The translations under genes and the position numbers were made by a program. Below are positions 53,027 through 61,977 of a stretch of 64,000 nt of DNA, piece after piece. How positions within the stretch are numbered: the first letter of the stretch is position 1; every line of letters starts with the position of its first letter. This DNA is from Nitrospirota bacterium (lineage in GTDB: Bacteria > Nitrospirota > Thermodesulfovibrionia > Thermodesulfovibrionales > UBA6898): NCBI GenBank assembly GCA_016215155.1, contig JACRLQ010000054.1, forward strand, positions 52,013-116,012, read 5' to 3'. Under the pieces are notes generated by a model. The model saw nothing but the letters and a program-made list of their open reading frames with translations. It was not told the origin of the DNA and did not search any database.

Positions 53027-54048
53027 GCGGCCGGCCGTCGATATCCGTTATCATCGTCAATTATAACGGGAAGCATCTCCTTCCGGAATGCCTGGATTCG
53101 CTCAGGGACCAGACGTTAAGAGACTTTGAGGTCGTGGTCGTCGATAATAATTCGGACGACGGATCTTTGGCGCTGCTTGAGGCGTCATACCCTGAGGTCA
53201 CTGTCGTCAGAAACCGGTCGAACCTTGGATATGGAGGGGGCAATAACGCGGGCATCGCCGTTTCCAAAGGAAGGTATGTCGTCCTTCTCAATAATGACGC
53301 AACGGCCGATCCCCAATGGCTCGGGGAACTTGTCCGCGCGGCTGAAAAAAGCGAAGGCGTCGGCATGTGCGCTTCGAAAATACTTAATTATTACGACCGC
53401 GGGATGATCGACAACACGGGCCTGCTTATATACCGCGACGGTGTGGCGCGGGGCCGGGGCCGGCTTGAAAGAGATACAGGCCAGTATCAAAAACAGGAGG
53501 AAGTCTTTGTCCCGAGCGGCTGCGCCGGGCTTTACAAAAGAGAGGTATTCGAGGAGATCGGACTTTTTGATGAGGATTTTTTTCTCTATGTGGATGATGT
53601 AGACATCGGTCTGAGAGCAAGACTTGCCGGCTGGAGCTGCGTCTATGCGCCCTCCGCGATCGTATATCACAAGTATTCGGCGACCGCGGACCCCTATTCC
53701 CCGCTCAAGGCCTTCCTTGTCGAACGCAACAGGATCTGGGTAGTCATGAAATGTTTCCCCTTAAGGATGCTGCTCACAAGCCCTTTGTATACGCTGCTGA
53801 GATATATTATGCAGGCATATGGCATGTTGACGGGGAAAGGGGCGGGAAGCCGCTTCGTGAAGACGGGGTCCGTGTTGCAGGGTCTTTTGGTCCTGGTCCG
53901 GGCATATGCCGCCGCCTTTGGCGGGGCCCGCGGGATGTTTTCGAAGCGGAGGGCCATTATGATGAAGAAAAAGGTTGAAAATAGTAATATATCCTTATGG
54001 TTCACAAGGTTCGGAATAAGCGCCCGAGAGCTCGCTTTGAAGGAATGA
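53023..54048 (+). CDS. Glycosyltransferase family 2 (rhamnosyltransferase-like)
   Basis: A 341-residue GT-A enzyme. SVIIVNYNGKHLLPECLDSL, VVVVDNNSDDGSLALLE and NLGYGGGNNAGIAVSKG define the nucleotide-sugar fold; LLNNDATADPQWL holds the DXD-type motif, and GLFDEDFFLYVDDVDIGLRA is the ED-like acceptor region of WbbL-type proteins. The C-terminal part has hydrophobic segments (LLTSPLYTLLRYIMQAYGML) for membrane contact. It is 1 bp from the next gene. Confidence 0.9.
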   Translation: MSGRPSISVIIVNYNGKHLLPECLDSLRDQTLRDFEVVVVDNNSDDGSLALLEASYPEVTVVRNRSNLGYGGGNNAGIAVSKGRYVVLLNNDATADPQWLGELVRAAEKSEGVGMCASKILNYYDRGMIDNTGLLIYRDGVARGRGRLERDTGQYQKQEEVFVPSGCAGLYKREVFEEIGLFDEDFFLYVDDVDIGLRARLAGWSCVYAPSAIVYHKYSATADPYSPLKAFLVERNRIWVVMKCFPLRMLLTSPLYTLLRYIMQAYGMLTGKGAGSRFVKTGSVLQGLLVLVRAYAAAFGGARGMFSKRRAIMMKKKVENSNISLWFTRFGISARELALKE

Positions 54049-54049
54049 G

Positions 54050-54751
54050 ATGAAGACCCTGGTAATAATACCGGCCTTTAACGAGGAGTTGAGCATAGAA
54101 GGCGTGATCGATGACGTCAGGGAGCATCTTCCCGCGGCCGATATAATCGTAATCGACGACGGCTCAGGAGACTCGACCGCGGCCCTGGCCCGGGGCAAGG
54201 GGGCGCCTGTCATATCTCTTTCATACAATCTTGGAATTGGGGCCGCCATGCAGACCGGATACAAATACGCCAATGCCAGGGGCTATGATATCGCCTTTCA
54301 GTTCGACGCCGACGGGCAGCACAGGGGCGATCAGTTCAGCGCCCTGCTGGGCCCTCTCCTTTCCGGGGAGGCCGACATATGCCTTGGGTCCCGGTTCAGG
54401 GAAAAAGGAATGTACGAGGCCGAATTCGCCCGGTTCATCGGCATACGGATACTGTCGGGGACCATATCCCTGCTGATGGGACAGAAGGTGACGGACCCGA
54501 CGTCCGGCTTCCGCGGGGCAAACCGGAGGGTGATTGAATTTTACTGTTCGAGCTATCCCGACGACTACCCTGAGCCCGAGGCGCTCATACTTCTGCACCG
54601 CGCGGGCTTCAGGCTCGTGGAAGTCCCTGTCCTGATGAGAAAAAGGCTGCTGGGCACTTCTTCGATCACCTTCATCCGCGCCTTTTACTATATGATCAAG
54701 GTCATCCTGGCCATAATGATAGACCTGCTCAAGAAGGTCCCCGGGAGGTAA
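54050..54751 (+). CDS. Glycosyltransferase family 2, DPM1/GtrB-like
   Basis: A 233-residue GT-A enzyme like polyprenyl-phosphate sugar synthases. LVIIPAFNEELSIEGVIDDV, IVIDDGSGDSTAALARG, FQFDADGQHRGDQF (DXD region) and GSRFREKGMYEAEF are typical. No long C-terminal membrane domain is present, only a final hydrophobic helix (IKVILAIMIDLLKKV). It is followed 2 bp later by a DUF2304 gene, a frequent partner. A polyprenyl-linked sugar donor for the GT-C proteins at 55,094 and 56,657 is an attractive inference. Confidence 0.88.
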   Translation: MKTLVIIPAFNEELSIEGVIDDVREHLPAADIIVIDDGSGDSTAALARGKGAPVISLSYNLGIGAAMQTGYKYANARGYDIAFQFDADGQHRGDQFSALLGPLLSGEADICLGSRFREKGMYEAEFARFIGIRILSGTISLLMGQKVTDPTSGFRGANRRVIEFYCSSYPDDYPEPEALILLHRAGFRLVEVPVLMRKRLLGTSSITFIRAFYYMIKVILAIMIDLLKKVPGR

Positions 54752-54753
54752 CA

Positions 54754-55107
54754 ATGGACATCATTCCCCTGTTCGCTACCGCGGTCAATCTGGTGATCTT
54801 TTTCATGGTCATCGAGCTTGTCCGAAGAAACAGACTCAAAGAGCGTTATTCCCTCTTATGGATATTCGCGTCAGTGGTGATGTTCTGGTTTTCGGTGTCG
54901 CGGCAGTCGCTCCACTTCGTTGCGGGCCTGATCGGCATACAGTACCCCCCCTCTCTGATCTTCCTCATAGGCCTGATATTCATGGTCCTGATAAATATCC
55001 ACTTTTCGACGGTAATATCCGAACTCTCCGAAAAGAACAAAACTCTCGTGCAGGACCTCGCGCTGCTTGCCGATCGCGTAAACGAAATGGGCAGTGAAAA
55101 GAAGTAG
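54754..55107 (+). CDS. DUF2304 membrane protein
   Basis: A 117-residue protein with three hydrophobic segments (IPLFATAVNLVIFFMVIELV, SLLWIFASVVMFWF, LIFLIGLIFMVLINIHF) and a C-terminal helix rich in charges (ELSEKNKTLVQDLALLADRV). This is the DUF2304 pattern, commonly beside DPM1-like glycosyltransferases. A role as membrane partner of the preceding enzyme is inferred. It overlaps the next gene by 14 bp. Confidence 0.85.
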   Translation: MDIIPLFATAVNLVIFFMVIELVRRNRLKERYSLLWIFASVVMFWFSVSRQSLHFVAGLIGIQYPPSLIFLIGLIFMVLINIHFSTVISELSEKNKTLVQDLALLADRVNEMGSEKK

Positions 55108-56635
55108 TCTGGTCCTCCTCCTTCTGGTGCTGGGGGGCACTGCGCTGGTTTATTCCGGCGCAATCACCGGTGAGTTCCAGTTCGACGACGAGACCTATAT
55201 CCTGGAAGAGCCCCGGATCAAACAGCCCCTGGGGGATTTTTTCAAAGAGACCCTCCCGCGCGCCTTCTCAGTCGGACGGCCCTTGACGCAGCTGCTTTTC
55301 AATCTCAACTATATGGCGGGCGGCTTTTCCGTAGAAGGGTATCATGTGGTCAATATAGGCCTGCATCTTCTGACGGTTGCCGCCGTCTGGTTTTTTGCGA
55401 GGACTTTGTTTGCCTCGGCCATGACGGAGAAAGGCCCTGAAGGAGGGGCCGACGGCGTGGCGCTGATACTCGCCGCGATATTCGCCCTGCACCCTCTCCA
55501 GACGGAGTCAGTCACCTACATCGTCCAGAGGTCCGAGGTCCTGGCGTCACTGTTTTACCTGCTGGGGCTGCTCTCCCTGATAAAATATGCCGGGGCGGAT
55601 GGTATAAAGAGCGCTGTTTTTTGGTCCCTGGGGATGTTTTTTTTCGTCCTGGGCTGGTGGAGCAAGGAGATAATCGTGACCATGCCTGTTGTTTTCATCC
55701 TCTATGCCGCCTTTTTTATGGACAGACGGCGGCTCATAAAGGCGGTCTTTGCGATGGCGCCCTTCCTTATCGGAGGGGTCTATCTGGGCATACGCATGAC
55801 AGCGGAATTCAGCCGCTCAAGCCATGTCGGGTTTGCGATGAAAGGTCTCGGCCAGCCTGAATATTTTTATACGCAGCTGGGTGTCATGCTCACTTATCTG
55901 AGGCTGATCTTCCTGCCTGTCGGGCAGAACTTCGACCATGACTATCCCGTATATTCGAAAATTTCGAGCCTTCAGGTTGCGGGTCCGATGCTGGTATGGG
56001 CCGTTATAGTCGTTTTCTGTTTCCTTACCCTCCGGGTGAGGGGCGGATGGATGCGGCATATGAGGGTCGCGGGGTTTGGCATGCTGTGGTTTCTTGTGCT
56101 TCTTCTGCCGACCTCTTCAGTTGTGCCGCTTAAGGACGTCATCTTTGAGCACCGTGTGTATCTGCCGATGTTTGGGGCGCTTGCCGCCGCCGTCTCCCTC
56201 GCCGATATGCTGCGGCAGCGGGCTTCGGAGAAGTACGGCGCCGCTTTTTCGCGGGCGTCCGTTGCGGTTGCTGTTGTGATTGCCCTGGCGTTGGGCATGC
56301 TTACCTACCAGAGGAACCTTGTATGGCAGACCAAGCTGTCCCTGTGGCAGGACGTGGTTTCGAAGTCGCCGGATAAATCAAGGGGGCATAACAACCTCGG
56401 CAACTGCTATTACCTGCAGGGGGATTATGAGGCGGCGCTGCGGGAGTATAAGCTGGCGGTGGACCTTGGCCCGGATTTTCTTGAGGCGTATTATAACGCC
56501 GGGATGCTCCTTGAAAAGCTCGGCAGACCGGAGGAGGCCGCTTATTATTACCTTTATTTTGCGAGGGAGGCCCCGCCGGAATACGACCGGCTCAAAAAAG
56601 ACATATTAAACAGATACGGGCTTCAGAAACAATGA
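55094..56635 (+). CDS. GT-C type membrane protein with TPR tail, copy 1
   Basis: A 513-residue polytopic protein, start GTG at 55094 within the DUF2304 gene. The first loop after TM1 has the acidic pair Asp31-Asp32 (GEFQFDDETYI), as in GT-C glycosyltransferases that use polyprenyl-phosphate sugars. ALHPLQTESVTYIVQRSEVL and FEHRVYLPMFG are characteristic of TMTC/YfhO-like tetratricopeptide mannosyltransferase homologues. Residues 435-505 form two TPR units (GHNNLGNCYYLQGDYEAALR). O-glycosylation of exported proteins or lipids is inferred. A paralogue follows. Confidence 0.85.
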   Translation: MKRSSLVLLLLVLGGTALVYSGAITGEFQFDDETYILEEPRIKQPLGDFFKETLPRAFSVGRPLTQLLFNLNYMAGGFSVEGYHVVNIGLHLLTVAAVWFFARTLFASAMTEKGPEGGADGVALILAAIFALHPLQTESVTYIVQRSEVLASLFYLLGLLSLIKYAGADGIKSAVFWSLGMFFFVLGWWSKEIIVTMPVVFILYAAFFMDRRRLIKAVFAMAPFLIGGVYLGIRMTAEFSRSSHVGFAMKGLGQPEYFYTQLGVMLTYLRLIFLPVGQNFDHDYPVYSKISSLQVAGPMLVWAVIVVFCFLTLRVRGGWMRHMRVAGFGMLWFLVLLLPTSSVVPLKDVIFEHRVYLPMFGALAAAVSLADMLRQRASEKYGAAFSRASVAVAVVIALALGMLTYQRNLVWQTKLSLWQDVVSKSPDKSRGHNNLGNCYYLQGDYEAALREYKLAVDLGPDFLEAYYNAGMLLEKLGRPEEAAYYYLYFAREAPPEYDRLKKDILNRYGLQKQ

Positions 56636-56656
56636 CCGACCCGGAAGGACTCCAAA

Positions 56657-58159
56657 ATGCGTAATCACATCTCATATCGCGGCTATCTGCCGCTGCTGCT
56701 TGTGCTTGTTGCCGTCGGCGTCTCCTATTCAAACGTCCTGACCGGGGAATTCATGTTCGATGACGACAGGGCCATTAATCAGAACCCGCTCGTAAAGGAC
56801 CTGCGGGGGTTTTGCGGCAGCCTCAGCCCCTCGAGCCTCTTCGTGCCGGCGCAGAGGGCGATGACCACGTTCACCTTTGCCGTCAACTATGCTCTGGGCG
56901 GGAAGTCCGTTGTCGGTTTCCATGCGGTCAATATCTTCATCCACATGGTCATGGCGGTGGCGGTCTATTTTTTTGTGCTGAGGATGTTCGGGGAGCCGCC
57001 GGTAAAAGACCGGTTTGCCGACCGGAGGGGGCCGGCCCTTCTTCTGACGGCCGTATTCGCCCTTCACCCTATACAGACACAGGCCGTCTCCTACATTGCC
57101 CAGAGGTCCGAGGTCCTGTCCTCGCTTTTTTATCTTCTGGCCCTTCACTGCCTGATAAGTTTCAGCGAAGGCGGGGGCAAAAGGGCCGCGGGCTTCTACC
57201 TGCTTGGAATCGTCTCGTTTCTTCTGGGCTGGATGAATAAAGAGGTGGTGGTGACCGTGCCGGCTGCGTTTCTTCTGTACATCTGCTTTTTCAAGGGGAG
57301 GGAAGCTCTTAAAAAGGCGGTCCTCGGAATGCTGCCTGTTTTTATTGCCGTGGTCGTCCTTGGGATTATCGGCATCACCTCGTTGAGGGGCAGCAGGGAG
57401 GTCGGTTTTAATGCCGACGGGATCGGGCAGCCCGAATATTTCTATACAGGCCTTACGGTGCTCGTCCGTTATCTGAGGCTCCTCGTAGTCCCTTCAGGGC
57501 TGACCCTTGACCATGACGTTCCGATATACGGTGAATTCCTGACCCTGCCGGTGGCGGGGGCCTTTTTCCTGTGGGTCTGCCTGGCCGTACTGGGCCTGTG
57601 GTCACTGAGGATGAAAGGCCGGTGGGCCGCCCATCTCCGTATCTCGGGCTTCGGGATATTGTGGTATCTGCTCATACTCTTGCCCTCTTCCCTGGCGCTC
57701 CCTATCATCGATGTCATGTACGAACACAGGGTGTATCTCGCCATGCTCGGGGTCGCGCTGGTTTTTGTCATGATAGCGGACATATTTTCTTGGTACGCCG
57801 CTGAAAAGCTCAAAGCGCCTCGCGAGGCCCTTCTGAGAGGACTGTTCCTGGCAATTCTGATCACGCTGTCGTTTGCGACATATGAAAGAAACAGCGTATG
57901 GCGGACAAAGGTCGCCTTGTGGTCAGACGCGGTATCGAAATCGCCGATGAAATCGAGGCCGCATTATAACCTGGCAGGGTCTTATTATCTGGCGAAAAAC
58001 TACCAGGCGGCCCTCGGGGAGTACCTCATCGCCGAGAAACTCGGCCATGACAATATCATGCTCTATTATGACCTGGCGATCACCTACGGCCAGCTGGGCA
58101 GGCGGAGCGAAGCCGAGACCTATTACAGAAAATTCATGGCGGAAAAAAAAGGCAGGTAA
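56657..58159 (+). CDS. GT-C type membrane protein with TPR tail, copy 2
   Basis: A 500-residue paralogue of the preceding gene. The acidic motif is Asp35-Asp37 (FMFDDDRAI), and ALHPIQTQAVSYIAQRSEVL, LLPSSLALPIIDVMYEHRVY and the C-terminal TPR (YNLAGSYYLAKNYQAALGEY) align throughout. Adjacent duplicate GT-C proteins could use different acceptors or work as a pair. It ends 52 bp before the multihaem cytochrome gene, which belongs to the next module. Confidence 0.85.
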   Translation: MRNHISYRGYLPLLLVLVAVGVSYSNVLTGEFMFDDDRAINQNPLVKDLRGFCGSLSPSSLFVPAQRAMTTFTFAVNYALGGKSVVGFHAVNIFIHMVMAVAVYFFVLRMFGEPPVKDRFADRRGPALLLTAVFALHPIQTQAVSYIAQRSEVLSSLFYLLALHCLISFSEGGGKRAAGFYLLGIVSFLLGWMNKEVVVTVPAAFLLYICFFKGREALKKAVLGMLPVFIAVVVLGIIGITSLRGSREVGFNADGIGQPEYFYTGLTVLVRYLRLLVVPSGLTLDHDVPIYGEFLTLPVAGAFFLWVCLAVLGLWSLRMKGRWAAHLRISGFGILWYLLILLPSSLALPIIDVMYEHRVYLAMLGVALVFVMIADIFSWYAAEKLKAPREALLRGLFLAILITLSFATYERNSVWRTKVALWSDAVSKSPMKSRPHYNLAGSYYLAKNYQAALGEYLIAEKLGHDNIMLYYDLAITYGQLGRRSEAETYYRKFMAEKKGR

Positions 58160-58211
58160 CAAAGCGGGGGTTATGTTGATAAATGAATTTTTTTTGGCTA
58201 TGATATATTTC

Positions 58212-59162
58212 ATGAAAAAGCAGGGATCAGTATTTTTTCCAGTGAATGCCTTGGCTGGCTTATTTGCGGTTTTTCTTTTCCTGATGCCCGGAGCCGGACC
58301 AAACCTTGCCTTTGCCGAGGAGATCGACTGTCTTATGTGCCACGAGCAGCTCGCCAAAGAGAAGGTGGTCCATGCCGCGGTCCAGATGGGCTGCCCGGGC
58401 TGCCATTCCGCGGTAGACGCCTCCGACGTTCCTCACAAGATGAAAAACAAGATTTCGAAAGGTCTTTCCTCAGACCAGCCCGAGATATGCATGGGGTGCC
58501 ACGATAAGGCCAAATTCGCGAAGAAAAACGTGCATGCGGCCGTTTCGATGGGCTGTACGGGCTGTCATAACCCTCATTCGTCTAAAAACGCAAAGCTCCT
58601 TCTGTCGGAGCAGCCGGACCTCTGTTATAAATGTCACGATAAAGCGAAGTTCCAGAACACGACGGTGCATGCGGCCGTTTCGATGGGCTGTACGGGCTGT
58701 CATGACCCTCATTCGTCCGACGCCCCGAAATTGCTGCTCAGCGACGTCCCGGACCTCTGCTATAAGTGTCATGACAAATCAGTTTTCGAGAAGAAAAACG
58801 CGCATGCCCCCGTGGCGGGCGGCATGTGTCTGACCTGTCACAATCCTCACGCGACCGAGGAGGTGGCCCTGCTTAACAAGAGGCCTGCCATGTTATGTCT
58901 CGAATGCCATCCCGCTATCGCCAAGGGGAAACACGTGACGGCGGAAAAAAGCCATCCCATAGGCTCTATCGAAAAGACCTCCGGCCCGACGGACAAGCCC
59001 AGGAAAAAAAGAGCGGTCAGAACGGTCCAGGACCCGATGCGCAAGGGCAGGGAGTTCTATTGCGGAAGCTGTCACGACCCTCACGGCTCGGACTTTAAGA
59101 GTCTTTTCAGGTATAAGGCGAATACGCTTTATGAACTCTGCATCTACTGCCACAAAAAATAA
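58212..59162 (+). CDS. Eleven-haem c-type cytochrome with doubled CXXCH domains
   Basis: A 316-residue exported cytochrome. The ATG at 58212 starts a standard signal peptide (MKKQGSVFFPVNALAGLFAV) ending near AFA-EE; in-frame ATGs at 58173 and 58200 are alternatives. Eleven CXXCH sites: CLMCH, CPGCH, CMGCH, CTGCH, CYKCH, CTGCH, CYKCH, CLTCH, CLECH, CGSCH, CIYCH. A 45-codon unit with HAAVSMGCTGCH is repeated at 58530 and 58665 almost identically. It resembles the nine-haem protein at 17,064. Likely periplasmic conduit to the nanowire-like cytochrome downstream. Confidence 0.9.
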   Translation: MKKQGSVFFPVNALAGLFAVFLFLMPGAGPNLAFAEEIDCLMCHEQLAKEKVVHAAVQMGCPGCHSAVDASDVPHKMKNKISKGLSSDQPEICMGCHDKAKFAKKNVHAAVSMGCTGCHNPHSSKNAKLLLSEQPDLCYKCHDKAKFQNTTVHAAVSMGCTGCHDPHSSDAPKLLLSDVPDLCYKCHDKSVFEKKNAHAPVAGGMCLTCHNPHATEEVALLNKRPAMLCLECHPAIAKGKHVTAEKSHPIGSIEKTSGPTDKPRKKRAVRTVQDPMRKGREFYCGSCHDPHGSDFKSLFRYKANTLYELCIYCHKK

Positions 59163-59213
59163 GGGAGCGGCCCTTAAGTTTATCGGCGGACCTACTTCTA
59201 CTGGAGGGAACTT

Positions 59214-60323
59214 ATGAAAACACTCAGGCTGGACAGCGCAGTACGGGGAAGGCGGCCCCTCGCCGGATCAGGCGGGCGGCTGGTGCTTTATTCTCTGCTT
59301 ATCGTCCTTCCGCTCGTTTTCGCATCGTGCGCCCCTCCCCCGGAGAAGAGGAAATATGACCTTCAGTGGCCGTTGCCGCCCGACGAGCCGAAGGTCAAAT
59401 TCGTGGACATGTACGAGACTTCACTGGACGTCGTGAAACAGACCGGGGCCGCCGACGTTATCTTCGGCGCGGAACAGGCGATGAACTTTGTAAAACCCTA
59501 CGGCATAGTTTCCGACGGCGCCGGGAAGGTTTATGTTTCGGATGTGGGCGGCGTTGTGATGTTTGACCTTGTGAACAAGGCGTTCACCACAATCGGGACT
59601 GACCCCGGCGTGGGGCAGCTGAAGGTGCCGTTGGGATTGGCCCTGTCCTCTGACGGCAGGCTTTTTGTGTCGGATGTCGCGGCCGACAAGGTCATGATTT
59701 ACAAAAACGGCAATTTTCAGACCTCTTTCGGCGACAAGAGGGAGTTTGAGAGCCCCAGCGGCCTGGCTGTCGACGAAAAAAGAGGGCTGATATATGTGCT
59801 GGATGCGAAGATGCACCGCATCTCCGTCCATTCACTTTCGACCTACAAATTATTGAAGACCATCGGCAAACGGGGAGAAGGAGACGGCGAGTTCAACTAT
59901 CCCACGAATATCGCGCTGGATGACAAAGGGACTATTTATGTGGTCGACACGGGTAATTACAGGATCCAGACGATCGATCCCGACGGGACCTTCGTGAAGG
60001 TTTTCGGCCAGGCGGGGGACACCCCCGGCGCGCTTGGACGTCCCAAGGGGATCGCGGTGGACTCGGAAGGGCATCTTTATGTTGCCGACGCCGCCTTCGG
60101 AAACTTTCAGATCTTCGACAAGGACGGGAAAATACTCCTGTTCGTGGGCGAAGCCGGGTCGGGGCCAGGGAAGTTTCAGCTTCCAGCCGGCCTCGCGATC
60201 GACAAAAACGATATGATATATGTGGTCGATCAGCTGCCCGGTTCTTTCCAGGTATTTCAGTACATGAGTGAAAAGTGGAAAAGGGCACAGGAAAAGGCGG
60301 ACCAGGGGCAGGGTAAAAAGTGA
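59214..60323 (+). CDS. NHL-repeat propeller lipoprotein
   Basis: A 369-residue lipoprotein. An unusually long charged N terminus precedes the signal core LLIVLPLVFASC-AP with lipobox cysteine. Six NHL blades follow, such as KPYGIVSDGAGKVYVSDVGG, YPTNIALDDKGTIYVVDTGN and RPKGIAVDSEGHLYVADAAF. ATG 59214 has the site TGGAGGGAAC. NHL proteins are encoded near extracellular cytochrome filaments in Geobacter relatives; a role as assembly or outer-membrane partner is inferred. It sits between the 11-haem and the OmcE-like cytochromes. Confidence 0.87.
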   Translation: MKTLRLDSAVRGRRPLAGSGGRLVLYSLLIVLPLVFASCAPPPEKRKYDLQWPLPPDEPKVKFVDMYETSLDVVKQTGAADVIFGAEQAMNFVKPYGIVSDGAGKVYVSDVGGVVMFDLVNKAFTTIGTDPGVGQLKVPLGLALSSDGRLFVSDVAADKVMIYKNGNFQTSFGDKREFESPSGLAVDEKRGLIYVLDAKMHRISVHSLSTYKLLKTIGKRGEGDGEFNYPTNIALDDKGTIYVVDTGNYRIQTIDPDGTFVKVFGQAGDTPGALGRPKGIAVDSEGHLYVADAAFGNFQIFDKDGKILLFVGEAGSGPGKFQLPAGLAIDKNDMIYVVDQLPGSFQVFQYMSEKWKRAQEKADQGQGKK

Positions 60324-60502
60324 CCGTGGCCCTTGGGATTACAGTTTTTATGTCCGTCCTTCTCTATGACGGCGGAAGGCAATTTGTGCATGCACACTAA
60401 AATCATTACTCCATCTGAGCTCTTTATTTCAGGATTATTTCAGGACCTTCGTATCGACTTATAACCTTATAATAATTATAAATGTTATAAAAAAAAATTA
60501 TC

Positions 60503-60531
60503 TTGACATGCCGGTGGATCTCTGTTAGATT
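60503..60531 (+). promoter_or_regulatory. Sigma70-like promoter of the OmcE-like gene
   Basis: TTGACA at 60503-60508 and TAGATT at 60526-60531 are 17 bp apart, in an A/T-rich upstream context (AAAAAAAAATTATC). Transcription would start near 60538, about 500 nt before the ATG at 61039. Confidence 0.6.
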
Positions 60532-60577
60532 ACCTCGAATATTTTTTCGAGATCATTTTTAAATTTGACGAACACGC

Positions 60578-60726
60578 AAAAGCCGTCACTCCGATGAAAG
60601 TCGGACTCCGGGGATGTAACCTGATGAAAAGACCGGGTTAGGCTTTGGGTGCCGGCTTAAGGACTGCCGGAAGGCGTAAAAAAGAAGACTCTTTACCGAA
60701 GGCATCATTTTCGAGATTTTTTTTGA
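60578..60726 (+). ncRNA. Candidate riboswitch-like leader of the OmcE-like gene
   Basis: A three-way junction is possible. AAAGCC (60580-60585) pairs with GGCTTT (60641-60646); inside are TCCGA/TCGGA (60590-60594 with 60601-60605) and TAACC/GGTTA (60617-60621 with 60636-60640). Downstream TGCC/GGCA and GTAAA/TTTAC form a second hairpin at 60665-60704, followed by a T-rich run at 60717-60724, like an attenuator. No known class was recognised, though c-di-GMP-type riboswitches often precede such cytochromes in Geobacter. Confidence 0.45.
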
Positions 60727-61038
60727 TTTAATGTGGGGAGGCCGCAAAAAGGATGCGTGAAATAACGCAGCGAATTGAGGTATTTGACTTACAGAAACTC
60801 AGCGGCATCCGCTTTTTTTTATGCCGCGGTCCCCAAAAAGGTGTTAAATCAGGCATGGCAGGATATGAGTAAGGCTCCCGTGAGCAGCGGATTAGCTGGC
60901 ATAGAAGTTGCAGTCTTAATAGCTGGAAGAATAACAGCTATTAGTTACAATAAACCTTAAGGAGGTGGTGGAACGGGACACATGTTAGTAGCAGCAGAAG
61001 TAAGGATGGTTGTTTTTAAATAAAAAAAGGAGAAAAAA

Positions 61039-61800
61039 ATGAAGAAATTATCAGTTCTGGTTTTGATCGTAGTATTTTCCGTCTTCGCTACCGTTGCCTT
61101 CGCAACAATAGCCAACACAAAGCATAACCTCACCGCAACCGGTGGAAGTGTTACCCGTACAAATGATGCAAGCGCAACCCTGTGCGGTTTCTGTCACCTT
61201 CCTCACGGTGGAAACACCTCACAGGCCGGTCTTCCTCTCTGGGCCAGGTCTATGCCTACCGCTACATATCAGACTTACGGCGCGGGCGCAGGCGGCACAA
61301 CCCTCAACGGCACGGCTGTCGGCGTACCCGGCACGTTCTCAAAGACCTGCCTGAGCTGTCATGACGGCACGATCGGCCTCGGCACGATCACCAAGAATGG
61401 CATCACCAAGGTCATGACCATGACATCGACTCTTCCCGGCGGACTGGCTGCCAATGCCCTCCAGGCGACAAACATCGACCCTGCGAACGGTTATTCGCCT
61501 TACATCGGGACGGACCTCAGGAATGATCATCCTGTCGGCTTTACATTCCCCGCTGCTCCTTCATATGGCGCAACCGGCGGCAAGCCCGGCATCGGACTCA
61601 CTCCTACTGTTGATGCCGGCGGCGCTCCCGCCCTTCAGGGGTTCACCTCCGGTCAGTTCTTCCCGCTGTTTATGGGTTCAAACCAGTTTGAGTGCGCAAC
61701 CTGTCACGATCCTCATCTCGAGAATTCTGGCAGCACCCAGACAAAGTTCCTCAGGGCGCCCAATGCAGGGTTCTGTCAGGATTGTCACAACCTGAAATAG
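61039..61800 (+). CDS. OmcE-like tetrahaem extracellular cytochrome
   Basis: A 253-residue exported cytochrome. Signal peptide MKKLSVLVLIVVFSVFATVA ends at VAFA-TI. Four haem sites, CGFCHLPHG, CLSCHDGT, CATCHDPH and CQDCH, with extra histidines in NTKHNL and DLRNDHPVGF that suit bis-His ligation. This pattern matches the OmcE-type cytochromes that polymerise into extracellular nanowires. AAGGAG precedes the ATG, and a strong terminator follows, so it can be highly expressed alone. Flanking genes (NHL lipoprotein, isomerase, beta-barrel) support export. Filament formation is inferred. Confidence 0.85.
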   Translation: MKKLSVLVLIVVFSVFATVAFATIANTKHNLTATGGSVTRTNDASATLCGFCHLPHGGNTSQAGLPLWARSMPTATYQTYGAGAGGTTLNGTAVGVPGTFSKTCLSCHDGTIGLGTITKNGITKVMTMTSTLPGGLAANALQATNIDPANGYSPYIGTDLRNDHPVGFTFPAAPSYGATGGKPGIGLTPTVDAGGAPALQGFTSGQFFPLFMGSNQFECATCHDPHLENSGSTQTKFLRAPNAGFCQDCHNLK

Positions 61801-61832
61801 AATAGGCCTCAAGATATCAGGAAGCAAAAAAA

Positions 61833-61862
61833 GAGGGGGAATATGTTCCCCCTCTTTTTTTT
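61833..61862 (+). terminator. Strong terminator after the OmcE-like gene
   Basis: Stem GAGGGGGAA (61833-61841) and TTCCCCCTC (61846-61854) with loop TATG, flanked by A and T runs that extend the pairing; eight T follow. The A-rich left side allows action in both directions. Confidence 0.92.
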
Positions 61863-61977
61863 GTACTCCGGCGGTTTTTGAGACGCGTCTTCATAAAGTA
61901 TTCATAATGAAAAGTTAAGCTACAGCAAGTTTTGAGTTTGTTGCCGGAGCCGGCAGCAAAAAAGGTAAGGGGTGGTC

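Larger units (their letters stand above)
60324..61038. other. Intergenic stretch: promoter and long leader of the OmcE-like gene
   Basis: No convincing gene lies in these 715 bases. They hold a consensus promoter (60503-60531), a folded leader region (60578-60726) and an additional hairpin, GCGGCAT 60802-60808 with ATGCCGC 60821-60827. The segment 60850-60980 shows no clear feature. The predicted leader of the next gene is about 500 nt. Confidence 0.6.

Noticed and set aside
60578..60726. Assignment of the leader RNA to the GEMM (c-di-GMP-I) class
   Set aside because: CGCAAAAGCC and CCGGGTTAGG look suggestive, but the conserved core order and the tetraloop-receptor pairs could not be placed, so only a generic structured RNA is claimed.
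60775..60960. A 61-codon frame starting TTG before the OmcE-like gene
   Set aside because: Weak start, no family match and a position inside the structured leader; treated as non-coding.
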